Assembly: GCA_022559845.1 (NCBI GenBank)
Contig: JAHNEJ010001605.1
Location: 1-64,000, forward strand
DNA from: Amorphophallus konjac
Taxonomy: Eukaryota; Streptophyta; Magnoliopsida; Alismatales; Araceae
Direction: 5' to 3'
Length of the DNA stretch: 64,000 nucleotides
The notes below the pieces were generated by a model that worked only from the letters and a program-made list of their open reading frames with translations, was not told where the DNA came from and searched no databases. Below, piece by piece: positions 1 through 11,760 of this stretch. Position 1 is the stretch's first letter. The number at the start of each line of letters is the position of its first letter. The translations under genes were made by a program, and so were the position numbers.

Positions 1-127
1 CCGAAAAGGGCGGAAGAAGACTCAGGAAAAGGAAGCACTCGAGCGATTCGAAATGCGTAGGCCATCGCGGGGCGTCGTATAGTAATATGAGACTTTCTTA
101 TGAGACGTCAAGAATGGCGTGTCTACA
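1..127 (-). repeat. LTR family X fragment, minus orientation
   Basis: The right edge reads TGTCTACA at 120-127, the reverse complement of the TGTAGACA that opens the LTRs at 21,621 and 48,125. The whole 127 bp aligns with their first 127 bp and with the inverted copy ending at 50,887. By eye it differs from each at around a tenth of positions, so it is a separate, older copy and not a partner of element A. The rest lies left of the window. It could be the start of an element inserted into the PMD gene to its right, or a 3' LTR. No convincing polypurine tract lies next to it, so I favour the insertion reading. Confidence 0.8.
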
Positions 128-3100
128 CCGCCGTGACCATTCCCCCAGCGGACAGCCAAGCACTTGCAGCGCCCCCGTTAATTGCGTCACGATGGTATGC
201 ACCTCCCGATACGACAGAGAAGCATCGGCGAGAAGCATCGTCCGTAAAGTGATCAGCATCTGACGGACTGGCGCTTCTGAGGACGTGTGACTAACTGAGG
301 GCACGACCGGAGGGGTGAATTCCACGGTGCTGTCCACCTCTGCCCACAGGTCGGTATCTGCCGCCACTGAAGATGAAGGAAGGGCGAGGGTCAAGTCGCC
401 CGGCCGGTGCAGCTCGACGAGAGACCCTTGGCCGACCATTGCCTGGGGAAAGGAAAAGACCATTGCCGAAGCCTCCGGTGCCCCCATCGTTTGGAGGTCA
501 CCTGCCCCCTCTGCCTCCGTCTGGCCCGACTCTGCCACTCCTCCAAGGGGCAGAGGTGCAGGGGCCGTTACCTCGGCTAGAGGAGGAGCTTCGAGTAAGG
601 CCAGGCCCGAAGCCGTCACCCATGAACTCCTCGCTCGCGGCTGAGATCCCTCCAGATGCGCACGAAGCCCCGCAAATATCTGCTGCAAGAGCGGGTCCTC
701 CATCTGAGCCGGGAGTTTCGGGAAGGGCGGAAGCGGAACCACCAGCTGGGGTAAACGTCCCGCTTCCACGAGCGCAGCCAGTCTCTCTCTCTCCAAGCCC
801 AAGATTGGAGCCGGCCCCTTCACCGCTATCGGGCCAATGCTCGGTCTCCGCTTGGCCACTGCCTTCCGGATACGACCAGGCGCCTTCCCTGATATCGGCA
901 TCGCCTGACCATGGGAATGGGAGTCAGTTATTCGCCATCTAAAATAAACCATGCAAAAGGGAGACCGTGGAGCCCGCATACTCACCTTGGCCGCTGGGAT
1001 GATGCTACCTTCAGGCGCGATCTCCCCCTCCTCCAGAGGCTCGCCCGCCGCTCTGGTAGTACCGGAGGGCTCCGCGGGCATTTCCTCTCGAAGGGCGTCG
1101 AGTAAAAGAGCCAATTTGCCCATGACGGCATCGGCTCCCGTTGGGCGATCGATCAGCGCAGCCGGGGCAGCCTCCTCTGTGATCTCAAGTTCGGCCGGTT
1201 CTCGAAAATCCTAAAGAAAAAGGGGGGGGGATAAGGTCGTCAGTCAATCACAAAAAAGGAAAGGGAGAGCCGGCCCAAACAAGCTCACACTCACAGCGGT
1301 CTTCCCCACGAGGCTCGGGGAGCCAGCAAGTAAGGGGGCCCCGAAGGCCGGCTCGGGCGGCTCCGATGCCCCGGACACGCCCTCGTCAGGAGCTACTTCG
1401 TCGGAAGAGTAGTTGTAATCTACCTCTTCCCCAGACGGAGACTCGACCGCCGTCGGCTCGGCCTGGACCGGCAGAGGAGCTTCCACCTCAGAGTCTCTGC
1501 TAGCACGTCCTCCCTCGGGCTAGGCGAGGCTCGCGCTCCGATCTTCTTCCTCCTCACATATATCAACGTCGTCGGGAGGTCGGGATCAGGCCCCAATGAC
1601 TCGGTGGCCACCGCGGCAACGCCTGTCATGCAAAGGAAGATAAGCCATGCTGAATCTACTGGCCCCCAGGACACAAAAAAAGGGAGTTAACCGTATAGTC
1701 GAAAATATTTACCCCCTTCAGTTCCTGCGACACGAGATGACCCGCGGGCTTCCTCAACAGGCAACGCCTTCTCGGGAGTCCCGACCGTACCCTCGCCCGT
1801 GAGATAGAAGCGCATCGTCGCCATGCGCGAAGCCGAGGCCAACTCGGGAGGCCGGTCGACCGCAGACGACACGGGCGGCCGACGAATCTCACCAGCTTCG
1901 TGGCTCGGTTCGGTCTGCGTGGCTTCGAATTCTTCGAAGGACAAGACGGGGGCCATCGGCAGGGCTGTCGTCGGAGCCGGGGATGCCTCGGTTCGCCGCC
2001 GTTTTACCGTCTCTCGCCCGGCCATCTTGGCAGCAGCCAGTGCCTTCTTAACGGGCGACTGTGCCCGGGGCCTTCCCGTTGCCTGCGGCAAGGGAGCTGG
2101 AGCCGCCGCCGGGGTCGCCTCCGCCGGGACCGCAACTTCGCCCATGTCAGGCGTGGGCATGGGCTCTTCCATAGAAGCTGAAACAAAAGAAGTACCCAGG
2201 TGTCAGGGCTCCACTCCAAAATAAAAAGGAGGAGGGAGATTCAAAAGGCACACTAAAGAGCGGGGACGCGGACCGGCAGGTTGGCCTGGCTCGGGACGGG
2301 CAGCTTCGAATTCCTCGAAAGACGGGACTAGTGGTACCGGAGGGACAGCCGTCGGAGCCTTAGCCGATTCTGTCTTCCTCCGCTTTGTGTCCCGCTGCTT
2401 AGCTGCCTTGGCGGCGTCCACCGCCTTCTTCACAGGCGATTTAGCCCGGGGCCTCTTCGCAGCCTTAGGCAAAGGAGCCGTGGTCGGGGCCAGCGGCGCG
2501 GCTTCAAAATACGCAGGCTTCTTCACCAGCCGGAGGAGGTTCCGGTACGTGGCCATCTGCGTGCTGTCGGGATGGTCTGCAAAGAAAAGAGGGGAAAGAA
2601 CGAACATGCATATACCATTAGTACCTAACTCACCGCGAAAGCCGCAGCGCTGAGGGACAAAACCGAAGAGCAAGAGGGAACTGAATACCATGAGGGCCAG
2701 TGTACAGCCGCAGCGTGATCGGCCAGTAGCTCAGGGATATCTCCTTGTCCCGACGTGCCGCCTCCCGGACTAGCCAACAAACGTCCTCAATAGTTTGACA
2801 CCGGTCCGTGAGGTTGGCCAGATCCGCATGTTTCTTGGAAGAAAGGTGACAGAAAAGATTGAAGTGGTCCATGCCCCACCCATCAGCATAATAATAAGGG
2901 ATGTGCAGGCGCTTGCCCAGGATGGAGGCCGTCACATCTTCAATCTTCATCCCATTCACCCGGAGGAGGATATATAGCCACGTGGTATCCTTGTAATTCT
3001 CGGGCTTCCTCTCCTCCCGCCTCATGAACGTGCGATACAGGCAGGCCAAGTCTCTCTCCGGACGCCAGCTCTTGGCGGGAGTCCCCTCTTCCTCTATGGG

Positions 3101-5483
3101 GAATGGATAATTGATGAGGTCCAGACGGTCGCTCCCTACCCGGCACAGATCCCTCAGCGTCTTCTGATAGCTGTCCTTCGCCACTGGAGGCAGCTCCACT
3201 TTCGGCGTCGGCCTCCTATCCCGGGCTTCCCGACGAGCTATCATATATGTCGCCACCTCCTTCTCTTGCCTGTTCTTGAGCCGAAGAAGATGATCTGGCT
3301 CAATGTCAAGTACTGGCACCGGTTGCCGGCTAAGGAATCTCCTTTCGGCGCCATCCCAACAGTCGGTCTTGTGCAACCGATAGAAAGCCGTCCGGGCATT
3401 CCACCACTTTATATAGTCTTCGGTCACTCGGGGCACGCGACCCGGGGCTGGCACCCTGAAGGAGGCAGAGTCCGCCCGGTGGAAGAAGTCCCACCAGCTT
3501 CTAGCGTGCTCGGCGACCGCACTTCCCCGGACGTTCCGCGAAGGCAAGCCGAATTGCGCATGATAAGCAGGGATATGCTGGTCATACCCGAAGTTGCGGC
3601 CAAATCGGAAGGGGTAATACGGCTCCAGCAGTACGTTGTCTCCCTTCCGGAACACCAACACGCTCGGGCGGATAGCCAGCGCCCAATCCCTCAGCTCGGG
3701 CTCCAGCAACGGGCGCACCACGTTTTCCTGGCTGATAGGGTGGACATACCTCTCCACCTGGTCATCCTTGCATTCCCTCTTATTATTCACGAGGGGGCTT
3801 GAATGTGCGGCCAGTGTCCAGAAATGAATGGTACCGGCTGCATCCCGGGGAACCGTGGTCAACCGGCCCCGAATATCATACATCCGCATGGAAGTGGAAG
3901 CCGGCTCTGCACTCGCGAACTCCAGCATCCTCGGCACCAGCCCCCAATCCTGAAGGACTCGCGGGGCGAACTCCGGAAACAGTGAACAAACCCACGCGTT
4001 GAAGAAATGCAGTGGGCACACGTACCGGGCCTGCCTCGGGAATTGGTGCGTGCTGAGGTCTCCCAGGGCCTTATAATCAAACAGAGCGCCGCCGGGCACA
4101 GAGAAAGTTTGACACCCCACGCCATCTGGCACGCCGGGTAGATGGCATCTGGCCGGATCACGGTCTCGTCCCCGTACGGCATGGCAAATGAACACAGCCA
4201 GTACGTCAGATAGGCGGCACAGTGAGTTTGTGGGTCGACCCCCATCGGATTGGCCCCGCTCCGACGCCCCCTGGAGGGGATCTTCACATCATGCTTGGGC
4301 TTCGCACGTTTCTTGCGAGCAACAGCGGTGCCAACGCAAGGAAAATCTTCATACTGCTTCAGCCCATCATAGAAATATTCCAGCCATACCGCCATACGCA
4401 CCCGTTTCCTATCCCCACGGGCGGGCTGCTTCCCCTTGTGCGACAGCTGGTACAGCTCCCGGTACGCCTTCATCAGGTACCGGTATGAATACCCCAGAGA
4501 ATAATAGCCGTCCCCGTTAGTCTCGTCTTTGATCAAGTCCGGGAGGCATACTTCTTCATAAGGCTCCCCGTCAATGGGCAAGCCGCTCAGCTGGCTTAGG
4601 CTCCACAAATCAAGTGAAGTCTCTCCCTCTGCCGTGTAGAAGGTATTGGTCTCCGCACTAAATACTTCTATCATACCGCAACAGAGACCCTTGGAGATGG
4701 GATAACCGTACCGGGAAGCGTACACGCTGTGATAGATGCCAACTCGGACCAGCAACGGGGCGTAGTTGAACAGTACATATTCCGTGAACTCCACCGCCCC
4801 TTCTCGGAAGCTGTGGGCGTCTTGAAGCTTCAGCTCCCCGAACCAGCCCAGTGATAGTTCGTACTTGAACCTGATGGCCAAACAGTCCAATATGAACGGC
4901 TCCTCCCTATAACCCCATTTCAGGGGAGCCAGGAATAAACCAAATCGGGGCGACTCGCCATGCACCTTCCCCGCAGACATGTCCCACCTTGCTGGCGTGA
5001 ACTGAGGGGCTCGCACCAATTTATCTTCAGCCGGCAGCACCCCTTCGATCCCCAGGACCGGCTTCCATTCCCGGGCTTCTCCCACCAGATACATCGGAAT
5101 GCTCCTGGGGACGCTGTACAATAGACTGTCCCGGGCATGCAGGATGGCCCGCTCGACGGCTTTTATAGTGCGAAAGTCTAGCCCCTCTCGGGAGCGCAGG
5201 TGCTTCAGGAATCGAACAAGGTGCCTATCCTTCGGGAAGTCCTTCCTGTACTCCCCGGTGACCCGGTCAAATGTGAAGCCACTGTCAACTCGGGCAAGCC
5301 TCTGGAAATCCATGGTCTCCCCGTCGGACTCAGATGACTCTGCCAAAGCGGCTATTTCTGCGTGCTCTCGGTCTAGCTCCTCCACATTGAGCCATGTGAC
5401 TGCCGGCACTGGACCCCGCGGAATGAGGTCGGCACCGACAGCAGCAGCGGGGGCCGGAGAACCACTTGGAGCAGCCATGTGTC
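98..5483 (-). pseudogene. Multi-exon plant mobile domain (PMD) gene, antisense in element C
   Basis: The start is the ATG at 5,478, just inside an acceptor (ATCTTTGCAG, exon from 5,483), so a 5' UTR intron is likely. The coding exons I infer from GT-AG signals are 5,483-2,689, 2,576-2,274, 2,177-1,713, 1,622-1,295, 1,210-986 and 904 to about 98. The first exon encodes a PMD (aminotransferase-like) fold: SLDLWSLSQLSGLPIDGEP about residues 280-300, and AAYLTYWLCSFAMPYGDE further on. Later exons are Pro/Ala-rich with basic stretches like nuclear signals (KRRKTE, KRRRTE). Breaks: a 1-bp shift at about 4,073-4,077 in the PMD exon and another at about 1,485-1,520. The last 30 bp run into LTR X, so the true 3' end is lost. 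PMD proteins occur as host silencing factors (MAIN, MAIL1) and as transposon cargo; the setting points to cargo. Its exact function is unknown. Confidence 0.75.
1713..2576 (-). other. Two paralogous exons within the PMD gene
   Basis: The exon 2,576-2,274 and the next, 2,177-1,713, encode related stretches in the same order: RPRAKSPVKKA against RPRAQSPVKKA, KRRKTESAKAPTA against KRRRTEASPAPTT, then SFEEFEA in both. Both contain a MATxR motif, but at different places, so the copies are offset. This looks like an internal exon duplication. The intron between them has a weak donor (GTCCGC) and a good pyrimidine-rich acceptor (TTTTGTTTCAG). Confidence 0.7.
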
Positions 5484-5759
5484 TGCAAAGATATGCAAAT
5501 AAGAAGATCAGAATAAATCACAAGCAAAAGGACTGCAAAGAAACTTTACTACAAGTCAAATGAACAAAATATTGCCAATTTCTGACGAAATTTCGGCAGA
5601 GTTTCCCCTAGGCCAGAGGCGTAAGGGAAAACACGGGTGCGCGTCCACAAGGAGTGACGGCCCCAACAAAGCATGGTGGGCCCCGAGAGGCAACACCAGA
5701 AGTCCGCCGGTCAAAAGAGTCTTCTCCCCTAAAACTAAAAGTCCCCACATACCGCCTAA

Positions 5760-6335
5760 AGCCCCTCGGCCGGCACGCCCCTGCTAGTGCCTTCGCCGGC
5801 ACGCCCCCAGGTGCCTTCCCCGGCACGCCCCTGCTGGTGGCCTCGCCGGAACACCCTCCAGGTGCCTTCCTCGGCACGCCCCTACTAGTGCCTTCGCCGG
5901 CACGCCCTGCAGCGGCCCTCACCGGCACGCCCCCGAGGGCTTCGCCGGTACACCTCTCGGCCTTCCCCGGCACGCTCGCCAGGTTTGTTCCCCGGTACGC
6001 CCACAACTGCCTTCCCCGGCACGCTGGGCGACACCTTCCCCGGCACGCTCCCCGTGCCCTCACCGACACGGCCTAAGGCCTCCTCCCCGGCACGCTCCCG
6101 TGCCCTCACCGACACGGCCTAAGGCCTCCTCACCGGCACGCTTGGTGCCTGCTTCCTCGCCACTGCCTAAGGCCCTCGCCGGTACACCCTCCTGCCCGTT
6201 CCCCGGCACACCCTGGGGAATCCTTCCCCGATGCGCCCTAACCGGCCCTCGCCGACACGCTCTCAAGCGCCTTCCCCGATGCGCCCTAACCGGCCCTCGC
6301 CGGCACGCGCAGGACCTCCCCCGCCAGTGCTATCG
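5760..6335. repeat. GCCGGCACGCC minisatellite
   Basis: Units of roughly 20-35 bp, each with a CCGGCACGCC or CCGGTACRCC core, follow one another for about 570 bp. They sit between the PMD start and the minus-strand TATA box at 6,671, so they would lie in that gene's 5' leader or 5' UTR intron. Related CGGCACRCC minisatellites recur at 9.3-9.7, 10.7-11.0 and 11.5-11.8 kb, tying this stretch to LTR Y. The many open frames across it are composition artefacts. Confidence 0.75.
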
Positions 6336-6339
6336 GTGG

Positions 6340-6930
6340 TGGCCGACGGCAGGGAAAAGAGGGGAGGGGAAGGGGAAGAGGAGAGGAGAAGAATAGAGGG
6401 GAAGAAGAGGAGGAACGAGGAGCCTAGGGCTCCACCGTCCGCCGGACGTGGAGAAGGAGAAGGGAGAAAGAAAGAGGAAGAGGAAGAGGGAGCCCTCTCG
6501 TGGCAGCCTCCCTACCCCGGCGAGAGGAAGACGACGACGGCGCTGGCCGCGGTGGCTCCCGGTGATGAAGGAGATGAAGAGAGGGAGGGGGAGGCAGACG
6601 GTCGCCTGCTGAAGAAAGAGAAGAGGGAGGGGGAGTTTGAACGGGGGGCGGTTCGAATAAACCGCCCCGCCCCTTTTATATGGCAAAGAGGACAAAAGAG
6701 AAAGAGAAAAGAAAGAAAAAGAGAAAAGAAAAAAGGGAGAAAAAAGAGAGAGGAAAAAAGTAAAAGAAATAAAAGGAAAAAAATATAATACAAAAAAAAG
6801 AAGAAAAAGAAGAAGAAGGAATGAAAAATAGAGGGAGAGACAAAGGGAATAAAAAAGGGGGAGAGAAAGGAGGGAAATAAAAGGAGAAAATAAAAGAAGA
6901 AAATGAAGGGAGGAAAAAAAAAATAAATAT
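6340..6930 (+). repeat. Long purine-rich (GA/AAG) tract
   Basis: Almost 600 bp of the plus strand is mainly purine, GGGGAAGAGG-like at first and GAAAAAGAAA-like later. A GC-rich break near 6,500-6,560 and the TATA region near 6,675 interrupt it. Apparent proteins rich in K/R/E, or F/L/S on the other strand, are low-complexity products. AT-rich dinucleotide runs (6,945-6,990) follow. Confidence 0.7.
6671..6681 (-). promoter_or_regulatory. Candidate TATA box for the antisense PMD gene
   Basis: The minus strand reads ATATAAAAGGG next to GGCGGGGCGG, followed by a pyrimidine-rich leader running toward the PMD start codon about 1.2 kb away. Together with the acceptor just before that ATG, this suggests a transcript with a 5' UTR intron. 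No transcript data are available, so the assignment is inference. Confidence 0.45.
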
Positions 6931-7199
6931 GTGTAATATCTATTAAATAAATACATATATATGTACATATATATATATATACCCATATCGTATACACATT
7001 TACATATCCATCCGCTCACATACGCGGAGGAGTAAGTCGACAACACACAATAATAAATGCCCCCGGGGAAGACATTCCATCCCCACGATCCCAGTCAGAC
7101 GAACGTCCACACCAGCAAAGACGACTCTACCCCTGTGGCTCTATCCTTGTCATAGGGTCACTACCCTACCACCAAAACAAGCCCGTCTCTGGCACATCG

Positions 7200-7485
7200 C
7201 CTCGGGCCTCAGCTACCACCCACGCCATACAATATCGCCATCACGGGCCTTACGCCTGGATTGGCAGAATCTCTACCTTTGCGTTGGCATTAGCCCCTTG
7301 CCAACGAATAAGTCCCTTTCCGGCGCAAGGCCCCGTGCCCTAGCCACCCACTCCGCACAATATTGCCATTACGGACCTTACGTCCGAATCGGCACAGATT
7401 CTCCCGTTGCGCTGGCATTCTATTCTTGCCAACGAGTGAACCTTACCTTCCGGCGCAAGGCTTCGTGCCCCAGCCGACACTTGCA
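7200..7485. repeat. Two-copy tandem repeat, period about 128 bp
   Basis: Two units share CACAATATTGCCATTACGG-like, CTTGCCAACGA and CCGGCGCAAGGC blocks about 128 bp apart. The copies differ at many positions, so the duplication is old. It is the first of three repeat types in the presumed 3' untranslated region of element C. Confidence 0.65.
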
Positions 7486-7594
7486 TATCACTCGTCAAAA
7501 AAATATATAATAAAATAAAATGGGGTTAAAAAATAGAGATACCCCGCCGGACTTGTCCCTACACCGGGACAAGGGTAAAAATGGCAATAACCCG

Positions 7595-7720
7595 GCTGTG
7601 GCGAAAACCCGAAAGGGCGCTACGGGCAAAATTGGGTACCCCGCCACGTGAAAACCCGAAAGGGCGCGTGGGCAAAAGCAAGAGGGGGCCGGTACCGGCG
7701 AAAACCCGAAAGGGCGCTTG
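7595..7720. repeat. Short tandem repeat with AAAACCCGAAAGGGCGC core
   Basis: Three copies of AAAACCCGAAAGGGCGC are spaced about 45-50 bp apart. No gene is seen. The block lies between the 128-bp repeat and the larger satellite array. Confidence 0.7.
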
Positions 7721-7754
7721 TATCGGTAATATGGTACAAAAAGAAAGAGACCAA

Positions 7755-9050
7755 GAGACCAAGAGATCAATAAAGCATGTCAGTTCCCGGCATCCTGTCG
7801 GCACTGGCAAAGAGACTAAGAGATCAACAAAGCAGGTCAGTTCCCGACGTCCTGTCGGCACTGACAAAGAGACCAAGAGACCAAGAGATCAATAAAGCAT
7901 GTCAGTTCCCGGCATCCTGTCGGCACTGGCGAAGAGACTAAGAGACAACAAAGCATGTCAGTTCCCGGCATCCTGTCAGCACTGACAAAGAGACCAAGAG
8001 ACCAAGAGACTAAGAGATCAATCAAGCATGTCAGTTCTCGGCACCCTGTCGACACTGACGAAGAGACTAAGAGACAACAAAGCATGTCAGTTCTCGGCAC
8101 CCTGTCGACACTGACGAAGAGACTAAGAGATCAACAAAGCATGTCAGTTCCCGGCATCCTGTCGGCACTGACGAAGAGACCAGGAAACAACAAGCCAGGT
8201 CAGCTCCCGGCACCCTGTCGGCTCTGACGAAGAGATCAAGAGACTAAGAGACAAAAAGCATGTCAGTTCTCGGCATCCTGTCGGCACTGACGAAGAAACA
8301 AAGAGACCAAGAGACCAAGAGACCAAGAGGCCAGGTCGGTTCCCGGCGCCCCGTCGGCACTGACGAAGAGACAACACACTGCTTCAGCTCCCGGCATTCC
8401 GTCGGCACTGATGAAGAGACTAAGAGACAACAAACCAGGTCAGCTCCCGACATCCTGTCGGCACTGGCGAAGAGACTAAGAGACCGACAAAGCTTCAGTC
8501 CCCGACACCTCGTCGGCACTGATGAAGAGACTAAGAGACAACGAACCAGGTCAGCTCCCGACATCTCGTCGGCACTGGCGAAGAGACCAAGAGATCAACA
8601 AAACATGCCAGCCGGTTCCCGGCATCTCGTCGGCTCTGGCGAAGAGACCGAGAGATCAACAAAACATGCCAGCCGGTTCCCGGCATCTCGTCGGCTCTGG
8701 CGAAGAGACCGAGAGATCAACAAAGCATGTCAGTTCCCGGCGCCCCGTCGGCACTGACGAAGAGACAACACACTGCTTCAGCTCCCGGCATTCCGTCGGC
8801 ACTGATGAAGAGACTAAGAGACAACAAACCAGGTCAGCTCCCGACATCCTGTCGGCACTGATGAAGAGACAAAGAGACAACAAACTACTTCGGTTCCCGG
8901 CACACTGTCGGCACTGATGAGGAGACCAAGAGACCAACATACTACTTTAGTTCCCGACGCTCCGTCGGCACTAACAAAGAGACCAACAAACAACAAACCA
9001 GGTCAGCTCTCGACGCATCGTCGGCATCGACAAAGAGAGAAGAGACGAAG
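7755..9050. repeat. Satellite-like array of about 58-bp units in a Tat 3' UTR
   Basis: About 22 units each contain CAGTTCCCGGCATCCTGTCGG or a close variant, then CACTGACGAAGAGAC and a variable run of AGAGACCAAGAGAC. Unit length varies from about 50 to 70 bp because the AGAGACCA part expands. The array ends about 45 bp before a polypurine tract and LTR start, the position where Tat-group elements are known to generate new satellite repeats (described for pea and other plants). Peptides translated from it are artefacts. Confidence 0.85.
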
Positions 9051-9095
9051 ACACCCACGGGCACCGCCCGGCTCATCCTTCGCCTGCGCTACCCG

Positions 9096-9110
9096 TGGGT
9101 GGGGGGCATT
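9096..9110 (+). other. Polypurine tract of element C
   Basis: GTGGGTGGGGGGCATT lies directly before TGTGGACACC. A G-rich run followed by an LTR beginning TGTGGACACCGAAAA is the usual arrangement for plus-strand priming in plant Tat elements. Confidence 0.65.
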
Positions 9111-10530
9111 TGTGGACACCGAAAATTGCACATCCAGATGCCACGCTCGGCCCAGCATCAATAACGGCCCCGAGTGAAGAAACCCCGGAGAAATCAAGCG
9201 CAAGAGGCCCCACGGCCCATGGGCCTCGAAGAGAATCAAATGGGCCACCACTCATGCTCACAATGGGCTCAAAATCGCCCTGGCAGAACCCTCCAGACGG
9301 TCGCTCCCTTCAGCGGCACACCCTGCCGCGGCCCTCGCCGGCACACCCCTATGGGGGTTCACCGGCACAACCCCAAGGGGGTTCACCGGCACACCCCCAT
9401 GGGGGGGGTCTTCACCGGCACACCCCCCATGGGGGGGGTCTTCACCGGCACACCCCCATGGGGGGGGGGGGGTCTTCACCGGCACACCCCTTGGGGCCTC
9501 AGCGGCACGCCCTCAGCAGCTTCAGCGGCACGCCCTCAGCAGGCTTCAGCGGCACGGCCCTTTGGGGCTTCAGCGGCACGGCCCTTTGGGGTCTTCAGCG
9601 GCACGCCCTTCAGGCCGTTCAGCGGCACGCCCATCCGGGGCTCCAGCGGTACGCTCTTTTGGCACCACAGCGGCACGCTTGTTCAGCCCTTCAACGGCAC
9701 AGCGGTGAAGCTCTTTCAACGGGCGACGTGAGGCCCATGCCCTACACATCCTTGGCGCGCAGTGGAGCCGTCTGAGGTGGCAGCCGATCGTTGGGCCACG
9801 TGGCCTAGTCCACTGACAGCCAGGACAGGCAGGTCAAACCTCATGATCACGGGCCACTTCCCGCTTCGACGCCCCTGCACGAAGACTCCCGCCGTCCGGG
9901 GTATAAAAACCCCTCCCCTTCGTTTCGAGAAAAGAAGAGAAGAGAGGGAGAAGACAAGAGGCAGACGGATAGACACATAGACGCGAAAAGAAAAGAGAAG
10001 AAGAGAGAAGAAGAAGAAGAGGCTCCCTCCCTGCCGGGAGCTTCCTTCGACGACCACCACCACCGGAAGAGAGCAAGAGTAAGGGAGGGAGGGTTCGATG
10101 TAATGGGGAGAGAGTTAGGGGCGGCTGACCTCCCTCCTGCCCTCCGTTCCCCCCCCTTTCCTTTTATGTATTCTTTCTTTTCTGGGGCCTTCTTCCCTTT
10201 CTCGGCCATGGCATTATCTTTGGCATTCTTTTTGCTATGATATGTATATAGGGCCGTGCCCTCCCGATTCCCATGAATGAAAGTTGTTCCTCTTGGGTTT
10301 TCTCTTTGATTTCGTTGGCTTATGCTAGTCCTCGCGGTTTCCAACGGGTTGTCCGTTCTTCCCTCCGTCTCCCCATTTCTCTGGTGTTCTTGGGGCCTCC
10401 GCGTCTATATGACCGTCCTCCCACGATCCTTAGCCGTATAGGCCCTTCGATTCCTTCCGTGGCCCTCTGCTATGACCACTGGTTTAGGAAGGAGGGAGAC
10501 CCTCACCCTCTCTCCCAGTGCACCACAGCT
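9111..10530 (+). repeat. LTR Y (3' LTR of element C), right end unresolved
   Basis: It begins TGTGGACACCGAAAATTGC after the polypurine tract. A CGGCACRCCC minisatellite fills 9,310-9,710, and a TATA box (TATAAAA, 9,902-9,908) is followed by a purine-rich leader, so U3 and the transcript start are recognisable. No second copy lies in the window and no target duplication could be found. The right end at about 10,530 is therefore a guess, and the LTR may extend to about 11-12 kb, since related minisatellites continue. Confidence 0.55.
9902..9908 (+). promoter_or_regulatory. TATA box in LTR Y
   Basis: GGGGTATAAAAACCCC lies about 790 bp into the LTR, followed by a GA-rich presumed 5' leader. This is the expected layout of a Pol II LTR promoter. 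Confidence 0.55.
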
Positions 10531-10689
10531 AAGTGGCTTCTCCCCCGGCCTTCAATCCCTCTCCCATGCTCCTGGATGGCCCACAGATCTCCCAGCCCAC
10601 ATACTTAACCCCCTTTGACTCTCCAGCGATGCACCCCTCCGGCCCCTGGCAGGCACATCAGTTTTGGCCCTTAGAAGCACACACCTCTA

Positions 10690-10975
10690 ACCTTGGCCGG
10701 CACACCTCCTTTGGCCTTCAGCGGCACACCTCCCATTTAGCCACTGGCCGACACACCTTTGGCTCCCTTGGCCGGTACACATGCTATTTGACCCTCGCCG
10801 GCACACCCAGTCGCCCCTTGGCCGGTACACCCCAATAGCCCTCAGCGGTACACCCCTATTTGCCCCCAGCGGCACACTCCTTTCTGCCCTCAGCGGTACA
10901 CCCACACTCTGTTACCCCTTGGCCGGTACACGCACCTTATGGCCTTCAGCGGCACACCCTTCAGCCTCTCAGCAG
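10690..10975. repeat. GGCCGGYACACC / CAGCGGYACACC minisatellite
   Basis: About a dozen units of 20-30 bp carry a CGGCACACC or CGGTACACC core. They match the minisatellites at 9.3-9.7 and 11.5-11.76 kb, so the three blocks probably belong to one repeat family of the LTR Y element. Confidence 0.7.
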
Positions 10976-11494
10976 CCCACTCCTTGGCCTCGCCTCCGAG
11001 CCCCTTTCTTCACGTTTTCGAGGTTCTATAAAGGTGTTGCTCCCCGGGGGCCCACCTCCAGTTGTCGGGTTCCGCCACTCCATGTGGGCGCGCTCCCTTT
11101 ATCTCCCTTACGCCCCGGGTTAAGGGGAGATGCTGCCGAATTTTTTTGTGAGATATTAATAAACAATTAAAAGAGGCAAAAGGAGGCAACAAACGAGCAG
11201 AATAACTAATGAAACCTTCCAACTCATCAAATTACTGCCGGCACCCCGACGGGAATTGAACTAAGCTAATTAACCACCTGGCCGCCCGAAAACCCGACCC
11301 GCAAGAAAAGAGACCGAACCGAACCAAGAGAACAAACACGGGAGGAATTTTATATGAAACTACACAAGGGTTAAGACAAGAAGAAAAGAAAAGCCTTAAA
11401 ATAAATAATCGAAAACTGATCGAACCTCCACCACCACGTTCCGATTGGCCCTTCAACGGTGCATTTTAATCAACCGGACCGCTCGCCAAATCCC
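10976..11494. other. No gene seen
   Basis: This spacer between two minisatellite blocks contains a short TATA-like stretch (CTATAAAGG near 11,025) and A-rich sequence. I find no supported coding or RNA feature. Confidence 0.4.
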
Positions 11495-11760
11495 TTCCCC
11501 AGCGGCACGCCTCTTGAACCCTCAGCGGTACACCCCAATTCCTTTGGCCGGCACACCTTGATGCCCCCCAGCGGTACACCCTATCCCCCACCTTCAGCGG
11601 TACGCTCCCCTCAGCGGCACACCCTTGCTTTCATAACCTTCACCGGCACCCCTTTTTGTGCCCTCAGCGGTACACCCTTTTTTGTCCTTCGCCGGCACGC
11701 TCCCCTCTGGGCCTCTCAGCGGTACACTCTTACCTTCCCTTCGCCGACACACCACACTTA
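11495..11760. repeat. CAGCGGYACACC minisatellite
   Basis: About ten units of 20-35 bp have CAGCGGTACACC or CCGGCACACC cores, the same family as the blocks at 9.3 and 10.7 kb. Confidence 0.7.

Noticed and set aside
6231..7046. Long K/R/E-rich plus-strand frames and F/L/S-rich minus-strand frames
   Set aside because: They are translations of the purine tract and its complement, with no domain and open frames on both strands at once.
7755..9050. Several 60-165-codon repeat proteins
   Set aside because: They are translations of the 58-bp satellite in different frames; units change length, so no frame is maintained.
7755..9050. Possible CRISPR-like array
   Set aside because: Repeats are regular at about 58 bp, but the spacers are only variants of the same AGAGACCA motif, there are no cas genes and the setting is a plant retroelement.
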